A DNA stretch of 19,511 nt from Rhodospirillaceae bacterium (GCA_002724505.1 PBOV01000041.1:15525-35035); one strand, 5' to 3'; counted from the first letter of the stretch, positions 9,213-16,997 are shown. Made by a program: numbers and translations. Notes: generated from the letters alone by a model not told the origin.

Positions 9213-9884
9213 TCAAATAGAACGAAGCCAGTCCTTCAGGTCATCGACAACGTGATCGATATGAGTTTCTGTCTCAATATTCTTTGCCCACTCGGCATTA
9301 GTTTTTTTCCAAACAGTCATCATTCCAAGCTGGGCGGCGGGTTCTAAATTACGTGCAATATCATCAATCATTGCGGCCCGAGTAGGATCTATGGAATAGG
9401 TTTTACAGAGTAATTTGTAGCTTTCAATCGCCGGTTTCGGGACGTAATTTGCAGCTTGAATATCAAAGATAGCTTCAAACGTATTTTTCTTAAATTTCAT
9501 TTGGTTTAAAACAAGCTCGGTATGTCGCGCAGAAGCATTTGTATAGATGATCTTACGACCCTTCAGACTAGCAATGTATTCACCAAGCTCCGGGTTGGGT
9601 TCTACTTCGTCTAGATCCATTGGACCCATTTCTTCAAAATATCGCGCTGGATCGAGCCCATCGTTGAGCATTAGGCCTCGAAGGGTCAGACCGTATTTTT
9701 TGAAGTAAGATTTTTGGATCTGGTGGGCCTCTTTCCTACTAATGCCAAGGTATTTAGCCACAAAGCTACCCATATGTTCATCAATATGCGCCAGTAGCCG
9801 CTTTGTTACTGGATAAAGTGTGTTATCTAGGTCAAAAATCCATGTTTCTACTTCTTGAGTTTGTAAAAGACTTTGTTTTCTCAT
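9213..9884 (-). CDS. HAD-family hydrolase, pyrimidine 5'-nucleotidase type
   Basis: This is a haloacid dehalogenase-superfamily phosphatase resembling the SDT1/YjjG-like pyrimidine 5'-nucleotidases, which remove phosphate from pyrimidine mononucleotides. Motif I is FDLDNTLYP, with nucleophile D18 and acid/base D20. Motif II is IYTNAS (T115), motif III is K150 in VPKPAIESY, and motif IV is IDDIARN (D174, D175). The helical cap lies between motifs I and II. The 223-residue length fits. It lies upstream of dapD but is separated by 116 bases and a promoter, so it may not share a transcript. The exact substrate cannot be read from sequence. Confidence 0.85.
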   Translation of the reverse strand: MRKQSLLQTQEVETWIFDLDNTLYPVTKRLLAHIDEHMGSFVAKYLGISRKEAHQIQKSYFKKYGLTLRGLMLNDGLDPARYFEEMGPMDLDEVEPNPELGEYIASLKGRKIIYTNASARHTELVLNQMKFKKNTFEAIFDIQAANYVPKPAIESYKLLCKTYSIDPTRAAMIDDIARNLEPAAQLGMMTVWKKTNAEWAKNIETETHIDHVVDDLKDWLRSI

Positions 9885-10069
9885 ATTTGGCCTACTACGC
9901 GTATTCGGAATCGGTCAAAATTCGTTTAATTACGATCGGGACAGAATTAGTTGAGGTCTAAAACCTAATAACGCGCTGTTTCAAGTTTTGCATCCAAGTT
10001 ATTATACTAATAAAAATTGGTCATCGGAGCACGTCCTTAGTCGTTGGCTTTCCCGAAATTTAAGCGAGA

Positions 10070-10768
10070 TTAGTTGCCAAATCCAATTGATACGAGTGCG
10101 GGTATCAACTCATCAAAATGTGAAATCAAGACGTCTCCTTTTAATTTTTCTGGTGGTAGAGCGGTATAACCAAAATCAACCACGATAATTGGGACGCCCG
10201 CATTTCGGGCCGCGCTAACGTCCGTTTCACTATCTCCGACCATAAGAGCATTTTTCGGTACCCGACCGGTTTTCTCAATTACAGCGAGCAAATGATTTGC
10301 ATTAGGTTTACGGATTGAAAGAGTATCTCCTCCTATGATCGCCTTACCAAAAAAATGCGAAATTTTAAGAGCTTTGAGGACCTGCTCGGCCATTTCTTGT
10401 GGCTTGTTTGTGCAAACGCCCATTGCAATTCCTTTTTTTGATAAGTTCTCGAGAACATTGAGAACCCCTGGGAAAGTACTTGATCGAGCGGTTGGTTCAG
10501 CGCCGTAATATTTAAGAAAGCGATCGAAGCCAGCATCAATTCGACTTGGATCCGCATTTATTTCTCGCTTGGCGAAAGCAAGTTCAATTAAATTTCGGGC
10601 GCCGCCACCGATCATTAGCCGAGTTTCCTCTTTAGCTAATGTTTTCAAACCCTCTTCTTCCAAAACAAGGTTAATAGCATGATGAAGGTCGGGTAACGTG
10701 TCGACCAATGTCCCATCAAGGTCGAAGATCACAGCGTGACAAGACGGAGGTATCGAGCTTTCCATCAT
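10070..10768 (-). CDS. gph: Phosphoglycolate phosphatase-like HAD hydrolase
   Basis: This is a HAD-superfamily phosphatase of the Gph type, which would hydrolyse 2-phosphoglycolate arising from repair of oxidised DNA ends or from oxygenase activity. Motif I is FDLDGTLVDT (nucleophile D16, D18), motif II is GVCTNK (T120), motif III is K154 in RKPNANHL, and motif IV is MVGDSETD (D179, D183). A type-1 helical cap follows motif I. It has 232 residues. It starts 11 bases after the argB stop, so it is likely part of the argB transcript. A 185-base gap follows before the second HAD gene. Other small phosphoesters are possible substrates. Confidence 0.83.
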   Translation of the reverse strand: MMESSIPPSCHAVIFDLDGTLVDTLPDLHHAINLVLEEEGLKTLAKEETRLMIGGGARNLIELAFAKREINADPSRIDAGFDRFLKYYGAEPTARSSTFPGVLNVLENLSKKGIAMGVCTNKPQEMAEQVLKALKISHFFGKAIIGGDTLSIRKPNANHLLAVIEKTGRVPKNALMVGDSETDVSAARNAGVPIIVVDFGYTALPPEKLKGDVLISHFDELIPALVSIGFGN

Positions 10769-10779
10769 TGGTTGCAGAT

Positions 10780-11733
10780 CTATACCCGGCGCTTTTTATA
10801 CCGCTTGGGGGCTTTCCGAATAAGCGTCCCCGCGCCATGCTCCGTAAAAATTTCCAAAATAAGCGCATGCGGCACTCGGCCATCGAGGATTACAGCAGCC
10901 TCGACACCATCGCTAACAGATTTGATACAAGTCTCTGTTTTTGGGATCATACCGCCTTTGATTGTTCCATTACGAATATTCGCCTGTCCCTGCGCCGCTG
11001 TCATTTCCGAGATAAGCTTTCCTTTTTTGTTCAGCACACCTTTGACATCGGTAAGCATTAACAAGCGGGAAGCCCCTACTGCAGCAGCAATCGCCCCTGC
11101 AGCGGTATCCGCATTTATATTAAAGGTCTCCCCTTTTGGTCCTGTGCCGAGTGGAGCAATAACCGGAATAATATCAGAAGAGGCAAGATCTTCTAATACG
11201 TTAGCGTTGATAGAAACCGGTTCCCCTACGAAACCCAGATCAAGCACTTTTTCTATATTTGAATCCGGATCCCTTTTTTTTCGTTTAAGCTTTCTTGCTT
11301 GGATAAGACTTCCATCTTTTCCGGATAGCCCAATTGCTGTGCCACCTGCTTCATTAATTGCGCCAGTGACTTGTATATTTATACTACCTGAGAGAACCAT
11401 TTCTACTACTTCAACAGTCGCTGAATCGGTAACCCGAAGACCGTCGACAAAGGAACTTTTTATTTTAAGTCTTTCAAGCATGGCGCCTATTTGTGGTCCG
11501 CCGCCGTGCACAACAATCGGGTTGATTCCAACCTGCTTGAGTAAAACGATATCACGAGCGAATAGTTTAGCGAGTTCGGGATCACCCATCGCGTGACCGC
11601 CATATTTGATCACAAAAGTTTTACCTGCATAGGCGCGCATAAACGGTAGCGCTTCTGAAAGTGTCCTCGCTTTTTCAAGTTGTTGGTTTTGAGCGTCTAG
11701 CCCGCTAATTTTACTTGATCTTGCTTCTGTCAT
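10780..11733 (-). CDS. argB: Acetylglutamate kinase
   Basis: ArgB phosphorylates N-acetylglutamate, the second step of arginine synthesis. The fold is an amino-acid kinase with the ATP-phosphate loop VIKYGGHAM (K43, G45, G46), HGGGPQI (76-82), acetylglutamate-contacting R100 in [15 protein letters not shown] (136-142) and a C-terminal EHGAGTLI. The N-terminal helix (about residues 15-35) is the kind present in arginine-inhibited, hexameric ArgB enzymes, so feedback by arginine is plausible. After the usual GTLIRK end there is a short basic tail (KRYKKRRV). It starts 31 bases after engB. Confidence 0.96.
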   Translation of the reverse strand: MTEARSSKISGLDAQNQQLEKARTLSEALPFMRAYAGKTFVIKYGGHAMGDPELAKLFARDIVLLKQVGINPIVVHGGGPQIGAMLERLKIKSSFVDGLRVTDSATVEVVEMVLSGSINIQVTGAINEAGGTAIGLSGKDGSLIQARKLKRKKRDPDSNIEKVLDLGFVGEPVSINANVLEDLASSDIIPVIAPLGTGPKGETFNINADTAAGAIAAAVGASRLLMLTDVKGVLNKKGKLISEMTAAQGQANIRNGTIKGGMIPKTETCIKSVSDGVEAAVILDGRVPHALILEIFTEHGAGTLIRKAPKRYKKRRV

Positions 11734-11764
11734 CGACCTAATCGTTTGTTTAACGCGCGGAACT

Positions 11765-12427
11765 TTATCTGAATTGATGGGGCTCTACCAGCGCCGCTAA
11801 AGAGGCCCTTAGTTCTGGAATACCCACCCCCTTCCGAGCACTGGTGGCAATTATATCCGGATGACCCGCAGGATGTTCTTTGCGCATTCTATCAAAGTTT
11901 TTTGAAAATTCTAACACTGTTGTTTTGGAGACTTTATCGGTTTTGGTTAGAATAACCTGATAGACTACTGCTGCTTTATCTAATTCATTCATCAAATTTT
12001 CGTCTGACGCCTTTAAACCGTGCCGCGCATCGACCAACATACATAAGCGCTTCAGGGTAGCGCGGCCTTTTAAATAATCATACATGTGTGTTGTCCAGTC
12101 CTGGATACGGGATTTTGAGGCGCGGGCGTAACCGTAGCCAGGCATGTCTACAAGGGTAATTCGGTTGTCTAAATTAAAAAAGTTGAGTTGCTGGGTTCGT
12201 CCGGGTGTTCGCGAGGTCCGCGCGAGGGTTTTCCGATCTGTTAGGGCATTTATCAGGCTAGATTTGCCGACATTAGATCGCCCAGCAAAGGCAATTTCTG
12301 GCAAGCCAGCGGGCGGAAGGTTTTCATTTTTGGCGGATCCAGCAAAAAATTGGCAGTTACCAGCAAACAGCTTTCGGCTATATTCGAGCTGCTCTTGGTC
12401 GATTTCCGCACCCGACTCTTGTTGCAT
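11765..12427 (-). CDS. engB: Ribosome-assembly GTPase EngB (YihA/YsxC)
   Basis: This TRAFAC-class GTPase is needed for large-subunit assembly in bacteria where it has been studied. The G motifs are complete: G1 GRSNVGKS (49-56), G2 region TSRTPGRTQ with T74, G3 DMPGYG (94-99), G4 TKTDK (161-165) and G5 TSARKG (195-200). The length of 220 residues is normal, with a short acidic N-terminal extension. It follows yidC by 30 bases and precedes argB, the usual alphaproteobacterial order linking ribosome biogenesis, membrane insertion and arginine genes. Confidence 0.96.
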   Translation of the reverse strand: MQQESGAEIDQEQLEYSRKLFAGNCQFFAGSAKNENLPPAGLPEIAFAGRSNVGKSSLINALTDRKTLARTSRTPGRTQQLNFFNLDNRITLVDMPGYGYARASKSRIQDWTTHMYDYLKGRATLKRLCMLVDARHGLKASDENLMNELDKAAVVYQVILTKTDKVSKTTVLEFSKNFDRMRKEHPAGHPDIIATSARKGVGIPELRASLAALVEPHQFR

Positions 12428-12457
12428 ACGCTGTCCTTATAATAGGTACCGCGTCGA

Positions 12458-14251
12458 TCAGGGGTTCACTTTAACTCCCATACGCCGCATGATGACCCAT
12501 TGCTGAGCGATTGAAAGAATATTGTTCCATGCCCAGTAAATAACCAGCCCAGCAGGAAACCGCGCCAGCATAAACGTGAATATAAAAGGCAGGAACATGA
12601 AGATTTTTGCCTGCATGGGGTCGGCTGGGGCTGGGTTCAGTTTTTGCTGAAGATACATCGTTAAACCCATCAATATAGGCCAGATGCCAATCATCAGTAT
12701 CTCTGGCGGCGTCCAGGGTATTGCACCAAACAAAGTGAAAATTGATGTTGGGTCGGGCGCTGATAGGTCTTGAATCCATCCATAGAAGGGAGCATGTCGC
12801 ATCTCAATTGAAACAAAAAGTACCTTATACAAAGCAAAAAACACTGGGATTTGTATGAGCATTGGGAAGCAACCTGCAGCGGGGTTGACCTTTTCTTTCT
12901 TGTAAAGCTGCATCATAGCTTCATTCATTTTTGCTCGGTCATCTTTATGCCGATCTCGCATTTTTGTCATTTTAGGTTGTAATTGTTTAAGCCTACTCAT
13001 AGCTCGATAGGACTTATTAGCCAGCGGAAAGAAAGCGACCTTAATCAAAACTGTAAGGAGAAGTATGGCTAACCCGAAGTTGCCAAGATATTCAGCAAAC
13101 CACAGAAGCACATAAAAAATTGGCTTTGTTAAAAAATAGAACCAACCGAAATCGATGGAGAGATCGAACCGAGAAATGTTAAGATTTTCTTCGTAGGAGT
13201 CGAGCAGCTTAACTTCCTTAGCTCCTGCAAATAAACGGTTGCTAACGGATCCTGAACCCCCGGCTGGAATTACTTCCGGGCCGCCAAGATAATCCACCTG
13301 ATATTTATCTTTCTTCAATTGCAAATTATGTCTGAAATTGGTCTGTATATCGGCCTTTTGATCCGGGATCAGGGCTGTTAGCCAGTATTTGTCTGTGATT
13401 CCGATCCAGCCACCTTTACTCTTCTGACTAATATTTTTCGCGTCCTGAAGGTCGTCATAGTCGATTTCCTTCAGCTGACCGTTAAAAACTCCTAATAGGC
13501 CCTCATGCAGAATAAAAAATCCGAGTGTTTCTGGGGTTCCAGTCCGTGATACGAGCGCATAAGGGTACAACGTAATGCTTTTTTTGCTTTGGTTCTCCAC
13601 CGATTGCTTAATGGAAAACATGTAGTTCTGATCTAGCGAGATAGTGCGAATGAATTTGATCCCTTGGCCATTATCCCAACTCATTGTTAAGGGCTGCTCG
13701 GGTGATAATGCAGTTCGATCAGCCACCCATAAAGTTTCCGATGTTGGTAGTTTGATATTCGAGTTACTAGTTACCCAGCCAAACTGTGCGTAGTAGGGAT
13801 TCTTGGCTCCTGTTGGTGAAAGGAGCGTTATCGGCGAACTAGTTTTATCTATGGTCTCGCGGTATTTGGTTAAAATAAGATCATCAAATTGTCCGCCCTT
13901 TAGTTGAATGGAACCGGTTAAGCGATCTGAATTGATCTCTACCCTCGGCGTTTTTCCCAAAATTGAAGCGCGAGCCGGGACAACTGGTTTAAGCGGAACG
14001 CCGATAATTGGTGCGCTTGGCACTTGGGTCCTGCCACCGGGTACGACCAATGAAGTTTGGGGTTGCGGTGTGGGAGAGGGAACAGTGGCTCCTTGACTAT
14101 CAGGTGCAGCTTTATTCTTAACGCCTTCCAGCTCAGCGGCTTCGCGGGCTGCCATTTCCTTTGCAATCCGTGGCTGTTCATAGAGGAATTGCCACCCGAG
14201 CAGGATGGTAACAGAGGCGACAACGGCCATTATAAGATTACGCTGTTCCAT
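12458..14251 (-). CDS. yidC: Membrane protein insertase YidC
   Basis: YidC inserts and folds inner-membrane proteins alone or with SecYEG. The 597 residues have the Gram-negative layout: N-terminal membrane helix (about 7-24), an Ala/Pro-rich linker, a large periplasmic P1 domain (about 100-360), and a conserved five-helix insertase core from about 370. The groove basic residue is K404 in LLTVLIKVAFFPL (Arg in E. coli). The core also contains NPAAGCFPMLIQIPVFFALY (456-475) and ARFPAGLVIYWAWNN (563-577). The tail is short (MGVKVNP). It starts five bases after yidD, within rpmH-rnpA-yidD-yidC. Confidence 0.97.
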   Translation of the reverse strand: MEQRNLIMAVVASVTILLGWQFLYEQPRIAKEMAAREAAELEGVKNKAAPDSQGATVPSPTPQPQTSLVVPGGRTQVPSAPIIGVPLKPVVPARASILGKTPRVEINSDRLTGSIQLKGGQFDDLILTKYRETIDKTSSPITLLSPTGAKNPYYAQFGWVTSNSNIKLPTSETLWVADRTALSPEQPLTMSWDNGQGIKFIRTISLDQNYMFSIKQSVENQSKKSITLYPYALVSRTGTPETLGFFILHEGLLGVFNGQLKEIDYDDLQDAKNISQKSKGGWIGITDKYWLTALIPDQKADIQTNFRHNLQLKKDKYQVDYLGGPEVIPAGGSGSVSNRLFAGAKEVKLLDSYEENLNISRFDLSIDFGWFYFLTKPIFYVLLWFAEYLGNFGLAILLLTVLIKVAFFPLANKSYRAMSRLKQLQPKMTKMRDRHKDDRAKMNEAMMQLYKKEKVNPAAGCFPMLIQIPVFFALYKVLFVSIEMRHAPFYGWIQDLSAPDPTSIFTLFGAIPWTPPEILMIGIWPILMGLTMYLQQKLNPAPADPMQAKIFMFLPFIFTFMLARFPAGLVIYWAWNNILSIAQQWVIMRRMGVKVNP

Positions 14252-14256
14252 GACCT

Positions 14257-14523
14257 TTATTTTGCTTTCTTGTTGGTTGTTTCGTTTGTTTGAGGAACTG
14301 GGTCAAAACCTGTTCCCCCCCAGGGGTGGCATCGGCATATACGTTTGGCCGCCACCCAGCTTCCGCGGAAAACTCCAAAACGTGCAACTGCGTCTACCGC
14401 ATAATCAGAACAAGAAGGCGCGTAGCGGCAGCTCATCGGAAATAAAGGTGAAATTACCAACTGATAAAACCGTATAAAAGACAGCAGGATGGTCCGCAGA
14501 AGGCGCGATAAGAACATCATCAC
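14257..14523 (-). CDS. yidD: Membrane protein insertion efficiency factor YidD
   Basis: This is a small peripheral inner-membrane protein that assists YidC. The diagnostic parts are an amphipathic N-terminal helix (LLRTILLSFIRFYQLVISPL), CRYAPSCSDYA (32-42) and HPWGGTGFDPVP (66-77). It has 88 residues, and the tail is charged and variable. The start is ambiguous because GTG, ATG and ATG stand in a row immediately after the rnpA TAA. A GAAGGG lies 9 bases before the GTG and 12 before the first ATG. It sits between rnpA and yidC as usual. Confidence 0.95.
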   Translation of the reverse strand: MMMFLSRLLRTILLSFIRFYQLVISPLFPMSCRYAPSCSDYAVDAVARFGVFRGSWVAAKRICRCHPWGGTGFDPVPQTNETTNKKAK

Positions 14524-14907
14524 TTACATATGCCCTTCAGTTGTGTCTTCATATTCATTTTCAGCTTTCCGCCATTTCCCAAGTTTTTGCAACGCACTTT
14601 CTAAATCTTTAACCAACCCGTTAAATTTTCTTTGGGTGGTTCCAAACCGGCCAATAATGACATAGTCATTCCCCTTTGCTGCATGCTCTTGTATCACGAC
14701 ATTTGCCGCAGCGCGAAGCCTCCTCCGCACACGGTTGCGGACCACGGAATTCCCGACCCGTTTGGTGACCGTAAATCCCACCCTGATAATATCGGCAGAC
14801 CTTCCATTTGGGTGAATTTGGGGTTCGTAAGCCTGAAGGACAAGACCGGGCATAGCGCACTTCCCCCCGCCACGGGCGACACGGAGAAATTCATGGCGTC
14901 GTTTCAG
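14524..14907 (-). CDS. rnpA: Ribonuclease P protein component, start codon abnormal
   Basis: This is the protein subunit of RNase P, which helps the catalytic RNA bind and cleave the 5' leader of pre-tRNA. The core is clear: GFTVTKRVGNSVVRNRVRRRLR holds the RNR basic helix, and YVIIGR follows. The first ordinary start (ATG 14853, opening MPGLVLQAYE) would drop the N-terminal helix and strand. The conserved sequence RLKRRHEFLRVA is encoded in frame just upstream, ending at a TAG (14920-14922). Only CTG at 14907 is a near-cognate start in that stretch, so I extend to it provisionally. An ATG at 14928 is in frame but is followed after one codon by the TAG. The gene follows rpmH directly. Family call sure, start unsure. 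Confidence 0.85.
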   Translation of the reverse strand: MKRRHEFLRVARGGGKCAMPGLVLQAYEPQIHPNGRSADIIRVGFTVTKRVGNSVVRNRVRRRLRAAANVVIQEHAAKGNDYVIIGRFGTTQRKFNGLVKDLESALQKLGKWRKAENEYEDTTEGHM

Positions 14908-14931
14908 GCGCTGGGGCGCCTAACTCATCGT

Positions 14932-15066
14932 TCAGGCGGACAGACGTTTGCGGCCGCGGGCACGACGGGTAGCAAGGACCCGGCGACCGCCAACAGTGGC
15001 TTTACGGGCACGAAACCCATGACGACGTTTGCGTACGAGAACGCTTGGTTGATATGTGCGTTTCAC
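14932..15066 (-). CDS. rpmH: 50S ribosomal protein L34
   Basis: This 44-residue protein is unmistakable L34: it begins [20 protein letters not shown], and the remaining basic tail ends RGRKRLSA. L34 is a small basic protein of the large ribosomal subunit. The start is GTG with GAGGAG seven bases upstream. It is the first gene of rpmH-rnpA-yidD-yidC, an order conserved across many bacteria. A well-spaced promoter at 15108-15136 gives a short leader of about 35 bases. Confidence 0.97.
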   Translation of the reverse strand: MKRTYQPSVLVRKRRHGFRARKATVGGRRVLATRRARGRKRLSA

Positions 15067-15107
15067 GGTCGAACTCCTCGGATAGGAGACTGTTCAAAAG
15101 AGGTGGC

Positions 15108-15136
15108 TGTATAAAGTTTTGAAGCGCTTAAGTCAA
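15108..15136 (-). promoter_or_regulatory. Sigma70-type promoter of rpmH operon
   Basis: Reading the minus strand, TTGACT (15136-15131) and TATACA (15113-15108) are separated by exactly 17 bases. Initiation would fall near 15101, about 35 bases before the rpmH GTG. The spacer includes an 8-base perfect palindrome, AAGCGCTT (15122-15129). A strong promoter is expected here because it would drive L34, RNase P protein and the YidC genes. Confidence 0.7.
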
Positions 15137-15407
15137 TTCATAGTGGCATGTTAAATTTAAACCATTTAAGTTTCATTTTTGAATTGAACAATCTTTCACT
15201 CCGAAACAAAGAGAGCACTATGGAAAACACAAGAGAATTGGGCATTGTCGAGGCGATCTGCCGCCAATTTTAATATGCGAGTATCAGAACTTTTCTATAC
15301 ATTTGAAATAATTTTCAAATCTTTTTTTCAAGATTAATATCACTTTTTTCTATCGCAAGAAATTCAGTTTTATAAAGTTGTTTTGCTGGTTGTAATTCGG
15401 GCTTGAG
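15137..15407. other. AT-rich intergenic region
   Basis: This stretch lies between the rpmH promoter and the next gene on the plus strand, and no coding region or RNA gene could be supported in it. It is markedly richer in A and T than its surroundings. It contains an inverted repeat ATTTGAAA/TTTCAAAT (15301-15308, 15313-15320) directly followed by CTTTTTTT. That could be a weak terminator or a binding site, but nearly all pairs are A-T. I see no DnaA boxes and no TTAA-N7-TTAA CtrA sites. Confidence 0.5.
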
Positions 15408-15818
15408 ATGGGACATAAAATAGCTAATTTACTTATCGCGTGCATCACACTGTGGGCAATTTGCGTTGTTGCTGCCTATTTGTTGGGTGTGACTGTTTCA
15501 TTTCCTTTGGATCAGATAGAGCACGACGAGATCTCTTATCATCGCTTGTGTGCATTACGTCTTGCAATTTTTGGGACATTTGCATTTTATGGTTTGATGC
15601 ATTTACTAAAGGGAAGCAAGCACCTTTATCCAATTCATTTTTTGAAAACGTTTTTGTTTTCTCTATCCATTTTCGGATTTTTGGTTGGTTTGCGATATCA
15701 TACAGATATGGTCAAAAATGATGATTGGTATGCGCTTGGCTTTTGGTTCTTAATTGCGACAGCATTGCATTTTTTATCTTTGCCAAGATTCAGACGGTAT
15801 TTCAGGAAAAAAAACTAA
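15408..15818 (+). CDS. Hypothetical four-helix membrane protein
   Basis: I do not recognise this 136-residue protein. It shows four hydrophobic segments (about 5-27, 47-67, 77-95, 106-125) and a basic tail (RFRRYFRKKN), which suggests a small inner-membrane protein with a cytoplasmic C-terminus. No catalytic motif is visible. The ATG has only a poor ribosome binding site (GGGC/TTGAG), and the DNA is more AT-rich than the housekeeping genes. It lies 39 bases before the VTT-domain gene on the same strand, so the two may be co-transcribed. Coding is supported mainly by length, hydrophobic periodicity and position. Confidence 0.6.
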   Translation: MGHKIANLLIACITLWAICVVAAYLLGVTVSFPLDQIEHDEISYHRLCALRLAIFGTFAFYGLMHLLKGSKHLYPIHFLKTFLFSLSIFGFLVGLRYHTDMVKNDDWYALGFWFLIATALHFLSLPRFRRYFRKKN

Positions 15819-15857
15819 GAGGGCACCCTGGGTGATCAAACTCAGAAGGACTTCTAA

Positions 15858-16583
15858 ATGACTGTAAACCGTAAGAAACTGATCCCCAAGCTGATGAAAG
15901 TCATTCCGGTCTTTATTTTAGCTTTCGGATTTGCTGCGTTCTTTTTTTGGGGTCCTGATCGTTACTTTTCACTGGCGGCCCTTACGGATAACCGGGATTT
16001 GTTGTCAGATTGGGTAGCTCAAGCGGGTGCATTTTCTTGGTTAGTTTATGGAGGTTTTTATGCTTTCGTAACGGCGTTCTCGGTACCTGGTGGGGCGGTA
16101 ATGACAATTCTTGGTGGGTTTTTATTCGGTCCATGGCTCGGCGGGACACTATCTGTAGTTGGTGCGACAGTTGGCGCTACAGTTGTGTTTTTGGCCGCAC
16201 GCTATGCTGTGGCTGATTTCTTAAAGGCTAAATTGGGAAGTAGTCTGTTCAAAATGGAGAAAGGGTTTAATGAAAACCCATTAACCTATCTTCTTTTTTT
16301 GCGTCTTATTCCTTTGTTTCCTTTTTGGCTTATAAATTTGATACCCGCGTTGCTTCATGTGCCTATAAAAATCTATATTTTTGGCACCGCGATTGGAATA
16401 ATTCCTGGGACGCTCATCTACTCCCTGCTCGGTGACGGACTTGGTGCTTTATTGGCAGCCGGCCAGGACATTAATCCGGGAATAATTTTTGAGCTACGTT
16501 TTCTCCTTCCGGTTTGCGGGCTGGGCGTACTTGTCCTAATGCCGGTTTTATACAAAAAATTTAGAGGGTCATCGGCCTTATAA
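15858..16583 (+). CDS. TVP38/TMEM64-family (VTT domain) membrane protein
   Basis: This is a 241-residue integral membrane protein of the VTT/SNARE-associated (DedA-like) group. The first helix spans about 14-32. The core motifs are FSVPGGAVMTILGGFLFGPW (74-93) and FLRLIPLFPFWLINLIPAL (147-165), followed by GTAIGIIPGTLIYSLLGDGL. Relatives are linked to lipid movement and membrane homeostasis, but the substrate is not known. A strong AGAAGGA lies eight bases before the ATG. The next gene downstream is the remnant of a mercuric-reductase-like flavoprotein, a partner often found beside or fused to this family, so the protein may have lost its usual neighbour. Confidence 0.9.
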   Translation: MTVNRKKLIPKLMKVIPVFILAFGFAAFFFWGPDRYFSLAALTDNRDLLSDWVAQAGAFSWLVYGGFYAFVTAFSVPGGAVMTILGGFLFGPWLGGTLSVVGATVGATVVFLAARYAVADFLKAKLGSSLFKMEKGFNENPLTYLLFLRLIPLFPFWLINLIPALLHVPIKIYIFGTAIGIIPGTLIYSLLGDGLGALLAAGQDINPGIIFELRFLLPVCGLGVLVLMPVLYKKFRGSSAL

Positions 16584-16606
16584 CCAAAGTTTTCATGGAG
16601 TTTCTC

Positions 16607-16997
16607 ATGGCTGAGCAAGTTGAAACCGATGTATGTGCTATTGTTGGTGGAGCGCGCGGTCTGTCATTTGCTGCTGGAGTGGCCCAAATGGGCGCAGATG
16701 TGACCTTAGTTGAAAAAACAAAATGGGCGGTGACTGCTTAAATCATGGCTGCATTCCATCCAAAGCACTTATCACTGCCGCTCGAGCAGCACATACTATC
16801 CGGTCTGCCGAATTATTTGGTGTTGAATCAGAAGAAAAAAATAATCTTAAAAAATACGTGACCACATAAGGGGATTGGTTCTGCCTTACCCTACACTAGG
16901 TGAGATTAATAAGCGCGGAGTAGGGAGTCATTATACACCCTCTCTGTTCGGTGACCGCATGAAAGGGCTAGTTCGGTTTCTCTTGTCACTCGGATAA
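16607..16997 (+). pseudogene. Decayed FAD-dependent pyridine nucleotide-disulfide oxidoreductase (mercuric-reductase-like)
   Basis: Three fragments of one gene can be read. Fragment 1 (16607-16741) opens MAEQVETDVCAIVGGARGLS with GGAG six bases before ATG, but the first glycine of the FAD-binding GxGxxG is Val. After VTLVEKTK the frame breaks at an A run (16720-16723): one added A would restore KMGGDCLNHGCIPSK, the redox-active Cys pair. Fragment 2 carries LNHGCIPSKALITAARAAHT up to a stop at 16867-16869. Fragment 3, in another frame, encodes PYPTLGEINKRGVGSHYTPS and ends DRMKGLVRFLLSLG before TAA at 16995-16997, which matches the C-terminus of these enzymes. The central part, over 300 codons, is gone. 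This cannot make an active enzyme. Confidence 0.85.

Noticed and set aside
9961..9978. Inverted repeat around AGGTCTAAAACCT between the two HAD genes as a terminator
   Set aside because: Only four or five pairs and no T run on either strand.
10001..10006. Perfect TATAAT on the minus strand upstream of the nucleotidase-type HAD gene
   Set aside because: No acceptable -35 lies 16-18 bases upstream and the region is AT-rich; it could still be a start for that gene but is not supported.
10736..11596. 286-codon plus-strand frame opposite argB
   Set aside because: It mirrors the argB codon pattern; its Ser/Ile/Pro-rich translation has no domain.
14632..15114. Long plus-strand frame across rnpA and rpmH
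   Set aside because: It is antisense to two recognisable genes and shows no protein-like features.
15220..15273. 17-codon frame (MENTRELGIVEAICRQF) in the AT-rich gap as a leader peptide
   Set aside because: No good ribosome binding site, no attenuator-like structure, no relation to the next gene; likely chance.
15137..15407. Replication origin next to rpmH
   Set aside because: rpmH lies near oriC in some bacteria, but no DnaA boxes, no dnaA gene and no CtrA sites are visible here.
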